A stretch of DNA of 64,000 bases from Dyella telluris (GTDB lineage: Bacteria; Pseudomonadota; Gammaproteobacteria; Xanthomonadales; Rhodanobacteraceae), in contig NZ_CP060412.1 of assembly GCF_014297575.1 (NCBI RefSeq), forward strand, positions 2,914,001 to 2,978,000, in the 5' to 3' direction. Position numbers and translations under genes: made by a program. The notes beneath the pieces were generated by a model. That model ran no database searches. It was not told where the DNA came from and was given only the letters and a program-made list of their open reading frames with translations. Positions 8,203 through 18,869 of this stretch are shown here, piece by piece; within the stretch, counting starts at the first letter, position 1, and each line of letters begins with the position of its first letter.

Positions 8203-9648
8203 ATGGCGGGCGTCGAGGGGAGTTATAACGACAAGGTCATACGACAGTTCTCTGTCATGACCGTGGTCTGGGGTGTGGTCGGCATGCTGGTGGGCGTGGT
8301 CATCGCCGCCCAGCTGTACTGGCCCGCCCTCAATTTCGACGTGCCCTGGCTGAGCTACGGCCGGCTGCGTCCGCTGCACACCAATGCGGTGATCTTCGCC
8401 TTCGGTGGCAGCGCCCTGTTCGCCACCAGCCTGTACACGGTGCAGCGCACCTGCCATGTACGGCTGATCTCCGACAAGCTCGCCTCGTTCGTGTTCTGGG
8501 GCTGGCAACTGGTCATCGTGGCTGCCGCCATTACCCTGCCGCTGGGCTACACGCAGGGCAAGGAATACGCGGAACTCGAGTGGCCCATCGACCTGCTGAT
8601 CACCATCGTATGGGTGGCCTACGCGGTGCTGTTCTTCGGCACCATCGCCAGGCGCAAGGTGAAGCACATCTACGTCGCCAACTGGTTCTACGGCGCGTAC
8701 ATCATCACCATCGCGCTGCTCCACGTGGTCAACAACGTCGCTATCCCGGCCGGCTGGTTCAAGTCGTACTCGGTGTACTCGGGTGCGGTCGATGCGATGG
8801 TGCAGTGGTGGTACGGCCATAACGCCGTGGGTTTCTTCCTGACCACGGCCTTCCTCGGCATGATGTATTACTTCGTGCCCAAGCAGGCCGAGCGACCGAT
8901 CTACTCGTATCGGTTGTCGATCGTGCACTTCTGGGCACTGATCGCCATCTACATGTGGGCTGGCCCGCACCATCTGCAGTACACGGCCCTGCCGGACTGG
9001 GCGCAGAACCTGGGCATGGTGTTCTCGCTGGTGCTGCTGGCGCCGTCGTGGGGTGGTGCCATCAACGGCATCCTTACCCTGTCCGGTGTCTGGTACAAGC
9101 TGCGCACCGATCCCATTCTCAAGTTCCTCGTCGTCTCGCTCTCGTTCTACATGATGAGCACGTTCGAGGGGCCGATGATGTCGATCAAGACGGTCAACTC
9201 ACTCAGCCACTACACCGACTGGACCATCGGTCACGTGCACGCCGGTGCGCTGGGCTGGGTCGCCATGATTTCGATCGGTTCGATCTACGCCATGCTGCCG
9301 CGCCTGTTGCGGCTGCCGAAGATGTACTCGATCAAGCTGATCGACCTGCACTTCTGGCTGCACACCATTGGCGTGGTCGTGTACATCGCCGCCATGTGGA
9401 TCGCCGGTGTCACGCAGGGCCTGATGTGGCGCGCCACCGATCCGGATACCGGCACGCTGGTCTACTCGTTCGTCGAAGCGCTCAACGCCACCAGGCCTTA
9501 CTACCTGTTCCGTCTGGGTGGTGGCCTGATCGTGTTGTCCGGCATGTTCGTGATGGGCTGGAACGTGTTCAAGACCTTCCGCATGGCTGCCGCGAGCACC
9601 GAGCCGCAACCGCTGCTGGCGCCCGATGCCGCCGACGCCCGTGCCTGA
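8203..9648 (+). CDS. ccoN: cbb3-type cytochrome c oxidase subunit I
   Basis: This 481-residue, roughly 12-helix membrane protein is the catalytic subunit carrying low-spin heme b and the heme b3-CuB centre. Conserved histidine-rich segments are visible: [40 protein letters not shown] and [14 protein letters not shown]. The ATG at 8203 follows AGGAG by 8 nt. It opens an operon of ten tightly packed genes for the oxidase and its assembly, under an FNR box. Confidence 0.97.
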   Translation: MAGVEGSYNDKVIRQFSVMTVVWGVVGMLVGVVIAAQLYWPALNFDVPWLSYGRLRPLHTNAVIFAFGGSALFATSLYTVQRTCHVRLISDKLASFVFWGWQLVIVAAAITLPLGYTQGKEYAELEWPIDLLITIVWVAYAVLFFGTIARRKVKHIYVANWFYGAYIITIALLHVVNNVAIPAGWFKSYSVYSGAVDAMVQWWYGHNAVGFFLTTAFLGMMYYFVPKQAERPIYSYRLSIVHFWALIAIYMWAGPHHLQYTALPDWAQNLGMVFSLVLLAPSWGGAINGILTLSGVWYKLRTDPILKFLVVSLSFYMMSTFEGPMMSIKTVNSLSHYTDWTIGHVHAGALGWVAMISIGSIYAMLPRLLRLPKMYSIKLIDLHFWLHTIGVVVYIAAMWIAGVTQGLMWRATDPDTGTLVYSFVEALNATRPYYLFRLGGGLIVLSGMFVMGWNVFKTFRMAAASTEPQPLLAPDAADARA

Positions 9649-9658
9649 GGGAACAGAC

Positions 9659-10300
9659 ATGAGTCAGACACACGCGAAACTCGAAAAGAACATCGGCCTC
9701 ATGGCCATCCTGGTGGCCGTGGCCGTCTCCTTTGGCGGCCTCGCCGAGATCGTGCCGCTGATGTTCCAGGCCGAAACCATCAAGCCTTTGCCCGGCATCA
9801 AGCCGTATCCCGCGCTGGAGTTGGCGGGCCGCGACGTGTACGTGCGCGAGGGCTGCTACAACTGCCACTCGCAGATGGTGCGCACGCTGCGCTTTGAAAC
9901 GGAGCGTTACGGCCATTATTCGCTGGCGGGCGAATCGGTCTATGACCATCCGTTCCAATGGGGCAGCAAGCGCACTGGCCCGGATCTGGCCCGCGTCGGC
10001 CTGCGCGGCTATTCCGACGACTGGCATCGCGCGCATCTCCACAACCCGCGCGATGTCGTGCCCGAATCCAATATGCCGGCCTACCCATGGCTCGCGCAAA
10101 ACAAGCTGGATGGCACCGAAGTCGCGCAGCACATGCGTGCGCTCAAGCGTATCGGCGACCCCTACAGCGACGAGGACATTGCTGGCGCAGCCAAGGCGGT
10201 CGAAGGCAAGACCGAACTCGATGCCGTGATCGCCTACCTGCAGGCGCTGGGCACGCACGTGTCGCAGGCCGACATGCAGGCTGCCGAAGGAGTGGAGTGA
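9659..10300 (+). CDS. ccoO: cbb3 oxidase subunit II, monoheme cytochrome c
   Basis: This 213-residue membrane-anchored cytochrome has an N-terminal membrane helix (about 12-36) and one c-type heme site CYNCH (66-70) within [14 protein letters not shown], a CcoO hallmark. The axial methionine is probably in [11 protein letters not shown] use the ATG at 9659, 11 nt after the ccoN stop with a GAGGGA site; an upstream in-frame start inside ccoN is less likely. It passes electrons from CcoP to CcoN. Confidence 0.96.
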   Translation: MSQTHAKLEKNIGLMAILVAVAVSFGGLAEIVPLMFQAETIKPLPGIKPYPALELAGRDVYVREGCYNCHSQMVRTLRFETERYGHYSLAGESVYDHPFQWGSKRTGPDLARVGLRGYSDDWHRAHLHNPRDVVPESNMPAYPWLAQNKLDGTEVAQHMRALKRIGDPYSDEDIAGAAKAVEGKTELDAVIAYLQALGTHVSQADMQAAEGVE

Positions 10301-10301
10301 G

Positions 10302-10442
10302 ATGGTGCCTGGACTGATTACCGCCGTCCTGCTGGTGCTCTTCGTGGGAGGCAGCATCTGGCTGTGGCGGCCGAGCGTGAAGCCGGCGATGGACGCAGCG
10401 GCCCAGATGCCGCTGGACGATGACAAGGAGGAGACCGCATGA
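10302..10442 (+). CDS. ccoQ: cbb3 oxidase subunit CcoQ (46 aa)
   Basis: This short frame is exactly in the CcoQ position. It starts 1 nt after the ccoO stop, after GGAG, and its TGA overlaps the ccoP start (ATGA). It encodes one membrane helix (MVPGLITAVLLVLFVGG followed by SIWLWRPS) and an acidic tail ending DDDKEETA. CcoQ is a small single-span subunit that stabilises the cbb3 complex in other proteobacteria. Length and position fit well. Confidence 0.9.
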   Translation: MVPGLITAVLLVLFVGGSIWLWRPSVKPAMDAAAQMPLDDDKEETA

Positions 10443-11374
10443 CTTCCGGATGGACCTGGTACGTCATCGCCATCGTGGTGCTCAACCTGGTTGGTTGCGT
10501 GTGGCTCTTGCGCGGCAACACCAGGCGCAGCCCATCCGATCCCAGGCCCGACGAAACGGGCCACGTATGGGACGGCGACATCACCGAATACAACAAGCCG
10601 CTGCCGCGCTGGTGGATCAACCTGTTCTACATCACCATCGTGTTCGCGGTGGGCTACCTGCTGTGGTTTGGCGTGGGTACCTTCCACGGCTACGGCAACT
10701 GGAGTTCGAAGAAGGAGCTGGCGCTGGACGAAGCCGCGGAGAACGCACGCCTCGACGACGCGCTGAAGCTCTATGCGGGCAAACCCATCGACGTGCTGGC
10801 CCAGGATCCGGGCGCCGTCGCGATGGGTCGAACCATCTTCATCAACCGCTGCGCGGCGTGTCATGGTTCGAGCGGCCATGGCGCCACCGGCTTTCCCGAT
10901 CTTACCGATGACATCTGGCATTGGGGCGGTACGCCTCATCGCATCCTGGAGACCATCCAGGAAGGCCGTCAGGCCGTGATGCCTGCCTGGGGCACCACGC
11001 TGACCGCACAAGGTGGTCCCACCGCGGTCGACGACACCATTGCGTACGTGCTTTCGCTGTCCAGACCCGACCAGCCGAAGGACGCAGCAACCGAACGCGG
11101 CGAGAAACTGTTTGCCACCATCTGCGTGGCCTGCCATGGCCCGCAGGGCAAGGGCAACCAGGTCGTCGGCGCGCCGGATCTCACCGACAACTACTGGCTT
11201 TACGGCAGCAGCAAGGCCTCGTTGCGCAAGACCCTTAACGAAGGTCGCCAGGGCGCGATGCCGGCGTGGAAGCCGATCCTTGGCGATACGCGCACGCGCC
11301 TCGTGGGTGCTTACGTGTGGACGCTGTCACCACACAAGGATGCGCCCCCGGCTGGTGCCGTCGTGGCGGAATGA
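10439..11374 (+). CDS. ccoP: cbb3 oxidase subunit III, diheme cytochrome c
   Basis: This 311-residue protein has two N-terminal membrane segments (about 5-25 and 58-80) joined by the CcoP N-domain motif HVWDGDITEYNKPLPRWW. Two cytochrome c domains follow with heme sites CAACH (138-142) and CVACH (229-233). Axial methionines are likely in AVMPAWG and GAMPAWK. It accepts electrons from soluble or membrane cytochromes. It overlaps ccoQ before it and the small membrane gene after it, each by 4 nt. Confidence 0.97.
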   Translation: MTSGWTWYVIAIVVLNLVGCVWLLRGNTRRSPSDPRPDETGHVWDGDITEYNKPLPRWWINLFYITIVFAVGYLLWFGVGTFHGYGNWSSKKELALDEAAENARLDDALKLYAGKPIDVLAQDPGAVAMGRTIFINRCAACHGSSGHGATGFPDLTDDIWHWGGTPHRILETIQEGRQAVMPAWGTTLTAQGGPTAVDDTIAYVLSLSRPDQPKDAATERGEKLFATICVACHGPQGKGNQVVGAPDLTDNYWLYGSSKASLRKTLNEGRQGAMPAWKPILGDTRTRLVGAYVWTLSPHKDAPPAGAVVAE

Positions 11375-11679
11375 TCCACCGGGATACCACCGTCATGCCT
11401 CGCGATACTTCCATGCCGATACAGCAATGCCTGGGCGCCTTGCTGTGGCCAAGCTTCTTCGTCGCGGGCGTGGTGACGGTGGTGTTCTTCAGCATCATCG
11501 ACCCCATCGCATTGCGGGACATCACCTTTCCCTCGCTGCAGATCGGCCGGGAGCTTGGCTACACGCTGGGCTTCTTCCTGTTCTGGCTGTCGACGCTGTC
11601 GTCGAGCCTGTTCACCTGGATCCTGCTGCGACCCGGCCATCCGGGCAGCGGGTCCGGGCGTTTCGGTAGGAACCCATGA
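11371..11679 (+). CDS. Small membrane protein between ccoP and ccoG
   Basis: This 102-residue protein has two predicted membrane helices: about 25-45 (LLWPSFFVAGVVTVVFFSII) and about 63-88 (LGYTLGFFLFWLSTLSSSLF). It starts at 11371 in an ATGA overlap with ccoP and ends in an ATGA overlap with ccoG, which strongly supports translation. A longer in-frame extension into ccoP is not credible. I do not recognise a named family. Its fixed place inside the operon suggests a role in cbb3 assembly or copper/heme handling, but that is inference. Confidence 0.8.
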   Translation: MIHRDTTVMPRDTSMPIQQCLGALLWPSFFVAGVVTVVFFSIIDPIALRDITFPSLQIGRELGYTLGFFLFWLSTLSSSLFTWILLRPGHPGSGSGRFGRNP

Positions 11680-13229
11680 GTCGCCGCATTCCGCTTCAGG
11701 TCATCGATGATGCCAGCGATTCGTACTACGTCAGCGAACGCAAGGTCTACCCGCGTGACGTGTCGGGACGTTTCAATCGTCTTCGCGTGGCGGCTGTCGC
11801 GTGGCTGCTCGGCATGTTCTATCTGTTCCCCTGGCTGACCTGGCATGGACGGCAAGCGGTTCTGCTGGATCTTCCTGCGCGCAAGTTCCACATTTTCGGC
11901 CTGCTGTTCCTGCCGCAGGACTTTCTCTTTCTGGCAGTTCTGCTGATCATCGCGGCACTGGCCCTGTTCTTCTTTACCGCGCTGGCAGGGCGGTTGTTCT
12001 GTGGTTACGCCTGTCCCCAGACCGCGTGGACGGAAGTGTCGCTGTGGATCGAGCGCTGGTTCGAGGGTGACCGCAACAAGCGCATGAAGCTCGACGCGGG
12101 TCCGTGGACGCGCGAAAAGGTTCTTCGCAAAAGCAGCCGTCACGCCACCTGGGCGTTGTTCTCCCTGTGGACGGGCTTCACCTTCGTGGGCTACTTCAGT
12201 CCGATTGGCGACCTCGCCCGTCGCATGCCGTCTGGCTGGGGCGGGTGGGAGGCGTTCTGGATCCTGTTCTACGCCTTTGCGACCTGGGGCAACGCAGGCT
12301 TCCTGCGGCAACAGGTGTGCAAGTACATGTGTCCGTACGCGCGTTTCCAGAGTGCGATGTTCGATCGCAATACGCTGATCATTGCTTACGATCCCATGCG
12401 CGGCGAGCCGCGCGGTGCGCGCAAGCGAGGCCTGCAGAGTGTGCTCGAGCGGGCGCGGGGTCTGCTCGAAAAAGTCACGGCATACGACTATGTGTTCCGC
12501 GCCAGCCTGCATCCGTCAGCGGCCGATCATCGCGCGCAGGCAGGTGGCACCATTGCCCTCGCGGGCCGGGGTGATACGGCGGAGCCCTTGCCGAAGTTTA
12601 CGATCGAGGAGCTGGGTGACTGCGTGGATTGCACTATCTGCGTGCAGGTATGCCCCACCGGCATCGACATTCGCAACGGGCTGCAATACGAATGCATTGC
12701 CTGCGGCGCCTGCATCGACGCCTGTGACGAGGTGATGGGGAAGGTGGGCTATCCCCGTGGCCTGATCCGTTACAGCACGCAGAACCAGATCGACGGCAAG
12801 CCGGGAAGGGTGCTTCGACCACGCGTCTTCGTGTATGGCGCGCTTCTGCTGGCACTGATGGGCGGCTGGTTCTATGGCGTCACCCATCGCAGCTCGTTGA
12901 TGGCCGAGGTGTTGCGCGACCGCAACGCGATGTATAGCGAGACGGTGAGCGGCGGCATCCAGAATGCCTACACGCTCAAGCTGGTGAACAAGGCACAGCA
13001 GCCTCATCGCTTCCAGATCGACGTGGCCCCTGCCGACGTGAACGGGCTGGGCCTTATCGGCGGCGCGAAAACCATCATGGCAGGCAGCGGCGAAGTCCTG
13101 TCGGTGCCGATCACCGTGGCGACGACATCGGAGGTGAGCGGACGGCACGACGTGACCTTCCTCGTGCGTGACCTCGACAGCGATGCGTCGGTTTCCGTCA
13201 AAAGCAGTTTCTTTGGACCACTCCCATGA
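11676..13229 (+). CDS. ccoG: Cytochrome oxidase accessory protein CcoG (FixG/RdxA)
   Basis: This 517-residue membrane iron-sulfur protein is needed for cbb3 biogenesis; in other bacteria it is reported to reduce Cu(II) during copper delivery. It has several membrane helices in the first half, with cysteine motifs CGYACPQTAW and CKYMCPYARF. A two-cluster ferredoxin domain follows near residues 310-350 (CVDCTICVQVCPTG, then CIACGACIDACDE). A C-terminal periplasmic immunoglobulin-like domain follows a last helix (about 385-405). It overlaps both neighbours by ATGA. Confidence 0.95.
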   Translation: MSRRIPLQVIDDASDSYYVSERKVYPRDVSGRFNRLRVAAVAWLLGMFYLFPWLTWHGRQAVLLDLPARKFHIFGLLFLPQDFLFLAVLLIIAALALFFFTALAGRLFCGYACPQTAWTEVSLWIERWFEGDRNKRMKLDAGPWTREKVLRKSSRHATWALFSLWTGFTFVGYFSPIGDLARRMPSGWGGWEAFWILFYAFATWGNAGFLRQQVCKYMCPYARFQSAMFDRNTLIIAYDPMRGEPRGARKRGLQSVLERARGLLEKVTAYDYVFRASLHPSAADHRAQAGGTIALAGRGDTAEPLPKFTIEELGDCVDCTICVQVCPTGIDIRNGLQYECIACGACIDACDEVMGKVGYPRGLIRYSTQNQIDGKPGRVLRPRVFVYGALLLALMGGWFYGVTHRSSLMAEVLRDRNAMYSETVSGGIQNAYTLKLVNKAQQPHRFQIDVAPADVNGLGLIGGAKTIMAGSGEVLSVPITVATTSEVSGRHDVTFLVRDLDSDASVSVKSSFFGPLP

Positions 13230-13711
13230 CTCAGACACGCAGTACCTGGCGCGAACCCATGGTGTGGCTGCTGGTGGGGCTGCCGTTGGCGTCGGTCGCC
13301 ATCGGCTTTGCCCTGCTGTTCGCCGCCGTGCATCCGGGGCAGGAAGACATGGAAACCGTGGGCCGCGTGACCAGGGTCGGCAAGTTGCTGGTGGCAGCGG
13401 AAGATCGCGAGTTACCCGCGCAAGTCGCCACCAAGGGGCTCGTGTTGCGCATCAAGGGCGACATGATCGAGGCCGTGCCCATGGATGGTGACTTTCCCCG
13501 CGGCGGCAAGCTCAGGTTGACCATCACCTCCAGCGAGCCGGCAAACCATGGCCAGGTCATCCAGCTCTCGCCCAGTGAACTGGGCTGGCGTGGCGTGGGT
13601 TCGCTGGATGGCGGTCACGACTGGCTGGTAGAACTGCGGCCGGAAAACGCGGCGTGGTTGCTGCGCGGGCATTGGGCGGCACAGGCGCGATTCGCCCGCC
13701 TGACGCCCTGA
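13226..13711 (+). CDS. ccoH: FixH/CcoH family assembly protein
   Basis: This 161-residue protein has one N-terminal membrane helix (about 12-35) followed by a periplasmic beta-rich domain. The sequence EPMVWLLVGLPLASVAIGFA and the position between ccoG and ccoI identify FixH/CcoH, a cbb3 assembly factor. It overlaps ccoG by ATGA. Confidence 0.88.
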   Translation: MTQTRSTWREPMVWLLVGLPLASVAIGFALLFAAVHPGQEDMETVGRVTRVGKLLVAAEDRELPAQVATKGLVLRIKGDMIEAVPMDGDFPRGGKLRLTITSSEPANHGQVIQLSPSELGWRGVGSLDGGHDWLVELRPENAAWLLRGHWAAQARFARLTP

Positions 13712-13713
13712 TC

Positions 13714-16119
13714 GTGGACACCGCTGTCGATATCGGCGCGGCGGGTCAGGTTGTGGCCTGCTTCCACTGCGGTGAAAGCCTGCCGCGATTGCCGGTATGG
13801 CTTGATGTCGATGACCGACCGCAGGCCTTCTGTTGCCATGGTTGCGCGGCCGCCGCCGACTGGATCCGGCAAGCGGCGCTGAACGATTACTACCGCTTGC
13901 GCAGTGTGGCCGGTGCGCGGGTCGACGAGCTGCCCGATCTGTCCAGCTGGGATCGCGACGACCTGCTCGGCGAGCATGCCGTGCCGGTGGCCGGCGGCCT
14001 GGAAATCACCCTGCTTACCGACGGCATGCGTTGTGCCGCGTGTGCCTGGCTGATCGACCGGGCGCTGCATGGCGAACCCGGGGTACTCGACGTGGGCGCC
14101 AATGCGGTCACGGGACGCATCCGCATCGTTTGGGATCCGGCCGCGACCCGGCTCTCGTCGTTGCTCGCCCGGCTGGCGATGCTCGGTTATCGCCCCTATC
14201 TGGCGACCGGTGCCGCGCGTGAACGCGAACGCGTGGCCGAGCAGCGCCGGTGGTTGATGCGGCTTGGTGTGGCAGGCCTGGGCGCCATGCAGACCATGAT
14301 GTTTTCCGAAGCCCTGTATCTGGATTTCGGACACCACATGGCGGGGGCGACGCGCGACTTCTTCCGTTGGGTGGCGCTGCTGGTCGCCACGCCGGTGGTG
14401 TTCTACGCCGGGTGGCCGTTTCTGCAAGGTTGCTGGCGCGAACTGCGGCAGCGCCACCCCGGCATGGATACGTTGATTGCGGTCTCGACCCTTCTGGCGT
14501 ACCTGGCGAGCGTGGTGGAAACGCTGCGCGGCGGCGCGCAGGTCTGGTATGACGCCGCGACGATGTTCGTGTTCCTGCTGCTCACCGCGCGCTTGCTGGA
14601 GCAGCGCGCGCGCCGCATTGCCAGTGCACAGGTGGACGCGCTGGCGCGTGCGCGCCCCATGCTTGCCGTGAAGGAGCAGGCCGATGGTCATCGCGTCACC
14701 GTACCGGTGGCGTCGTTGGTGGCGGGGGATATCGCCTGCGTAGCAGTGGGTGACGTGGTGCCTGTGGACGGCACCCTGCTCGATGCCCATGCATCGTTTG
14801 AGGAGGCCTTGCTCACTGGCGAGGCGCGACCGGTGAGCCGGGCACAAGGTGCGGCCATCTACGCGGGCACCACCTGCAGGGAGACCCCGGCGCGCATCCT
14901 CGCCACGCAGGTGGGCAGCGCAACGCGTCTGTCGCACCTGACCAGGCTGGTCGAGCAGGCGCAGTCGCAGCGGCCGCCGCTGGCGCGTGTCGCAGACCGT
15001 ATTGGCCAGGTGTTCGTAGCCGTGCTGATTGTGCTGGCCGTGGTGGTCTACGTGTTGTGGCGACTGCACGACCCGACGCGTGCCTTCGAGGTGACCCTGT
15101 CCCTGCTCGTGGTGAGTTGCCCGTGTGCGCTTTCGCTGGCCGTTCCCGCGGCGCTGGCGGCGAGCCACGGCGCGCTGGCGCGCATGGGCGTGCTGTCGGT
15201 GCGCTCGGGCAGTCTGGAGCATCTTGCGCGTACGACCGATGTGGTATTCGACAAGACGGGGACGTTGACCAGCGTGCAGCTGGCGGTGGATGAGGTCCGC
15301 GCGTTCGACGGGTTTGACCCGGCGCTGGCGATGCAGATCGCCGCGGCGCTTGAGCAGGACAGCCGCCATCCCATGGCCGAGGCATTCGCCAATCAGGCGA
15401 CCTCGCTGCAGGTGGAAGGCATGCGGGAGGTCACCGGGCAGGGTGTCATGGGCTGTGTCGATGGTCGCGACTGGCGGCTGGGTCGAGCATCGTTTGCCGG
15501 CGCCCGCGACGACGACGGCCAGCTCTGGCTGGGCGATGGCGAACGTGTGGTCGCGCGTTTCTGCATTCAGGAAAGCCTGCGCCCGCACGCGGCGGAAACC
15601 ATCACGGCCTTGCGCAAGCTCGGACTGCGCATTCATCTCGCCAGCGGTGACGGGGCAGGCGCGGTAGTGCGACTGAAGCGTCTGTTTTCGCTGGAGGATG
15701 CTCGTGCGAGGCAGTCATCCGAAGACAAGCTGGCGCTGGTGCGCGCGCTGCAGGCGCAGGGCCGCGTGGTGGCGATGATTGGCGATGGCCTCAATGATGC
15801 GCCCGTGCTTGCCGGCGCGGATGTCTCCGTGGCCATGGGCGACGGCGCGTCGCTCGCGCAACGCGCGGCGGACATGGTGCTGACCTCGCCGTCGCTGCTG
15901 CGCATTCCCGCGGCCATCCGGCTTGCCGGTCGCACCCGGCACGTCATCCGGCAGAACTTCGCCTGGGCGGTGGGGTACAACCTGCTCGCCCTGCCTTTGG
16001 CGATAAGCGGGCACGTGACGCCGGCGCTCGCGGCGCTTGGCATGGCGCTGTCGTCGCTTACCGTCACCGCCAATGCGTTGCGCCTGATGCGGCATTCGAA
16101 GGCCGGGCCCGCGTCGTGA
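13714..16119 (+). CDS. ccoI: Copper-transporting P-type ATPase for cbb3 assembly
   Basis: This P1B-type ATPase of about 801 residues supplies copper for the CuB site. It has an N-terminal cysteine-rich segment (CFHCG, FCCHGC), a heavy-metal domain near 103-112 (GMRCAACAWL), the transport motif CPC in SCPCALS near 466-472, phosphorylation motif DKTGTLT near 513, and GDGLNDAPVL. The start is uncertain. GTG at 13714 lies just after the ccoH stop and is my choice; an in-frame GTG at 13654 would overlap ccoH by 58 nt. Neither has a strong ribosome site. Confidence 0.93.
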   Translation: MDTAVDIGAAGQVVACFHCGESLPRLPVWLDVDDRPQAFCCHGCAAAADWIRQAALNDYYRLRSVAGARVDELPDLSSWDRDDLLGEHAVPVAGGLEITLLTDGMRCAACAWLIDRALHGEPGVLDVGANAVTGRIRIVWDPAATRLSSLLARLAMLGYRPYLATGAARERERVAEQRRWLMRLGVAGLGAMQTMMFSEALYLDFGHHMAGATRDFFRWVALLVATPVVFYAGWPFLQGCWRELRQRHPGMDTLIAVSTLLAYLASVVETLRGGAQVWYDAATMFVFLLLTARLLEQRARRIASAQVDALARARPMLAVKEQADGHRVTVPVASLVAGDIACVAVGDVVPVDGTLLDAHASFEEALLTGEARPVSRAQGAAIYAGTTCRETPARILATQVGSATRLSHLTRLVEQAQSQRPPLARVADRIGQVFVAVLIVLAVVVYVLWRLHDPTRAFEVTLSLLVVSCPCALSLAVPAALAASHGALARMGVLSVRSGSLEHLARTTDVVFDKTGTLTSVQLAVDEVRAFDGFDPALAMQIAAALEQDSRHPMAEAFANQATSLQVEGMREVTGQGVMGCVDGRDWRLGRASFAGARDDDGQLWLGDGERVVARFCIQESLRPHAAETITALRKLGLRIHLASGDGAGAVVRLKRLFSLEDARARQSSEDKLALVRALQAQGRVVAMIGDGLNDAPVLAGADVSVAMGDGASLAQRAADMVLTSPSLLRIPAAIRLAGRTRHVIRQNFAWAVGYNLLALPLAISGHVTPALAALGMALSSLTVTANALRLMRHSKAGPAS

Positions 16120-16316
16120 TCATCCTGCTCATGCTTGTTCCGTTGAGTCTGATGTTGCTTGCGCTGGCGATAGGTGCCTTCGTCTGGGCGGTCCGTCGCG
16201 GGCAGTTCGACGACATGGACACGCCGGCGCTGGACATTCTTCACGACGACGAGCGGCCTGGTGTCCCGTCTGCGGCGAAGACGCCGAAAAGCGGTAGCGA
16301 TGTCCATGCTGATTGA
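16116..16316 (+). CDS. ccoS: cbb3 oxidase maturation protein CcoS
   Basis: This 66-residue single-span protein begins MIILLMLVPLSLMLL and continues with FVWAVRRGQFDDMDTPALDI, the CcoS signature. CcoS is required for cofactor insertion into cbb3 oxidase. It overlaps ccoI by ATGA, and its end overlaps the next gene by 17 nt. Confidence 0.95.
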   Translation: MIILLMLVPLSLMLLALAIGAFVWAVRRGQFDDMDTPALDILHDDERPGVPSAAKTPKSGSDVHAD

Positions 16317-17031
16317 CGTGTTGGCGTTGTCGACGGCGTTGCTGAGCGGGTTGCTGGGCGGCGTGCATTGCGCGGCGATGTGCGGCGGCATCGCCACGGG
16401 TTTCTCCATGTGGTCACCGCGCCACGGTCTTGCCGCATCGCTGCAACTCAATGCCGGTCGCGTGCTGGGCTATCTGCTGGCAGGTGCGCTAGTGGGAGGG
16501 CTGGGCGACGGCGTGTTGCGCCTGTTCGAGTGGCATGGGCTGGTGATCGCGGCGCGGGTGGCGATGGGGATGGTGCTGATCGTCGTGGCACTGCGTCTGC
16601 TGGACCAGAAGGGGCGGCTCCGATTCCTTGGGCGCCCCGGCGTTCACCTGTGGCGTTGGCTGCAGCCATGGCAGCGGCGCCTGTTGCCGGCGGATACCGC
16701 ATGGCGACGCCTGCTTGCCGGCATGCTGTGGGGCTGGATGCCCTGCGGACTCAGCGCCACCATGCTGGCAGCGGCGTGGCTGCAGGCGAGCGCACTCAAA
16801 GGCGCCATGACCATGGCGGTGTTCGGCATCGGCACGTGGCTGGTGATGGTGCCGCTGACGTGGTCGGGCGCGCGTGTCGGGCGGTGGTTGCAGCAGGCGG
16901 GGGCGCGGCGAAGCGCAGCGGCCTTCGTGCTGATGGCTGGCGTGTTGACCATGAGTGCGCCGTGGCTTATGCAGGTGCCGGCGTTTCACGGGGTGATGGG
17001 GTGGTTGGGCTGCGGGCCGGCGATGCGGTGA
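16300..17031 (+). CDS. Sulfite exporter TauE/SafE family membrane protein (UreH-like domain)
   Basis: This 243-residue protein has about six membrane helices and family signatures LGGVHCAAMCGGIATGF at the start and LWGWMPCGLSATML in the middle, two motifs with paired cysteines typical of this DsbD-related group. ATG at 16300 is preferred because the signature begins directly after it; ATG at 16306 is also possible. Members are often found at the end of cbb3 operons and are thought to help copper or thiol handling during assembly. The transported substrate is unknown. Confidence 0.85.
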   Translation: MSMLIDVLALSTALLSGLLGGVHCAAMCGGIATGFSMWSPRHGLAASLQLNAGRVLGYLLAGALVGGLGDGVLRLFEWHGLVIAARVAMGMVLIVVALRLLDQKGRLRFLGRPGVHLWRWLQPWQRRLLPADTAWRRLLAGMLWGWMPCGLSATMLAAAWLQASALKGAMTMAVFGIGTWLVMVPLTWSGARVGRWLQQAGARRSAAAFVLMAGVLTMSAPWLMQVPAFHGVMGWLGCGPAMR

Positions 17032-17033
17032 GG

Positions 17034-17097
17034 GGGTCGCGCACAAGTGCGCTCCTACAAGGACGTTCTTCTGTAGGAGCGCACTTGTGCGCGACCC
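17034..17097. repeat. GTAG/REP-type inverted repeat, copy 1
   Basis: Two 26-nt arms (17034-17059 and 17072-17097) are perfect reverse complements around a 12-nt spacer. Each arm reads TGTAGGAGCGCAC + TT + GTGCGCGAC + CC in its own orientation. The arms sit between the cco operon and the ahcY terminator. Three more sites in the window carry the same unit. Confidence 0.9.
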
Positions 17098-17114
17098 TGT
17101 CGGCGAGATGCACG

Positions 17115-17142
17115 AAAAAAGGCCGCCTTGCGGCGGCCTTTT
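17115..17142. terminator. Intrinsic terminator, ahcY end (bidirectional)
   Basis: GGCCGCC (17121-17127) pairs with GGCGGCC (17132-17138). Six A precede and four T follow, so it works for the minus-strand ahcY and possibly for the plus-strand cco operon. Confidence 0.88.
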
Positions 17143-17162
17143 CGATTCACCCGAAAGTGCGA

Positions 17163-18596
<1,434 letters not shown>

Positions 18597-18642
18597 GTGG
18601 CTTAGCTCCGGTTGTTGCGACCTGGGAGGGTCGCATCGTTGG

Positions 18643-18726
18643 CCGGGCGCCGTTACAAATGAAATCCGTCGAGCCTGGCCGGGTTTCGTGATGCACGAAG
18701 CCGCGGTCGCAGCGCCCCTCGACGGG
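18643..18726 (-). promoter_or_regulatory. S-adenosylhomocysteine (SAH) riboswitch
   Basis: Read on the minus strand, the leader has the ordered conserved blocks of the SAH riboswitch: CGTCGAGGGGCGCTGCGAC, then a variable hairpin, then CCAGGCTCGACGG, then AACGGCGCCC near the 3' end. CGTCGAG pairs with CTCGACG to form P1, and GGCGC near the end can pair with GCGCC elements as in the known pseudoknot. The aptamer ends about 45 nt before the ahcY start. In this class ligand binding turns expression on. Family assignment is from memory of the consensus. Confidence 0.92.
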
Positions 18727-18733
18727 ATTGACG

Positions 18734-18739
18734 AGTATA
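18734..18739 (-). promoter_or_regulatory. ahcY promoter -10 element
   Basis: On the minus strand this reads TATACT, 8 nt upstream of the riboswitch start, so transcription would begin at the aptamer. I see no good -35. Confidence 0.55.
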
Positions 18740-18869
18740 GCGTTCCCCGATGATGGTTTCGTCGGGACCTGCGATGGGGGTTCAGTTGGACCCGTGACTC
18801 ATGGCCTGGTTCTTCGACACATCAAGGCGTTAATGTCGCAAGGGTTTACGACACAGGGGATTGCCTCAG

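Noticed and set aside
13615..15636. 673-codon minus-strand frame opposite ccoI
   Set aside because: Shadow of ccoI, whose P-type ATPase motifs are intact.
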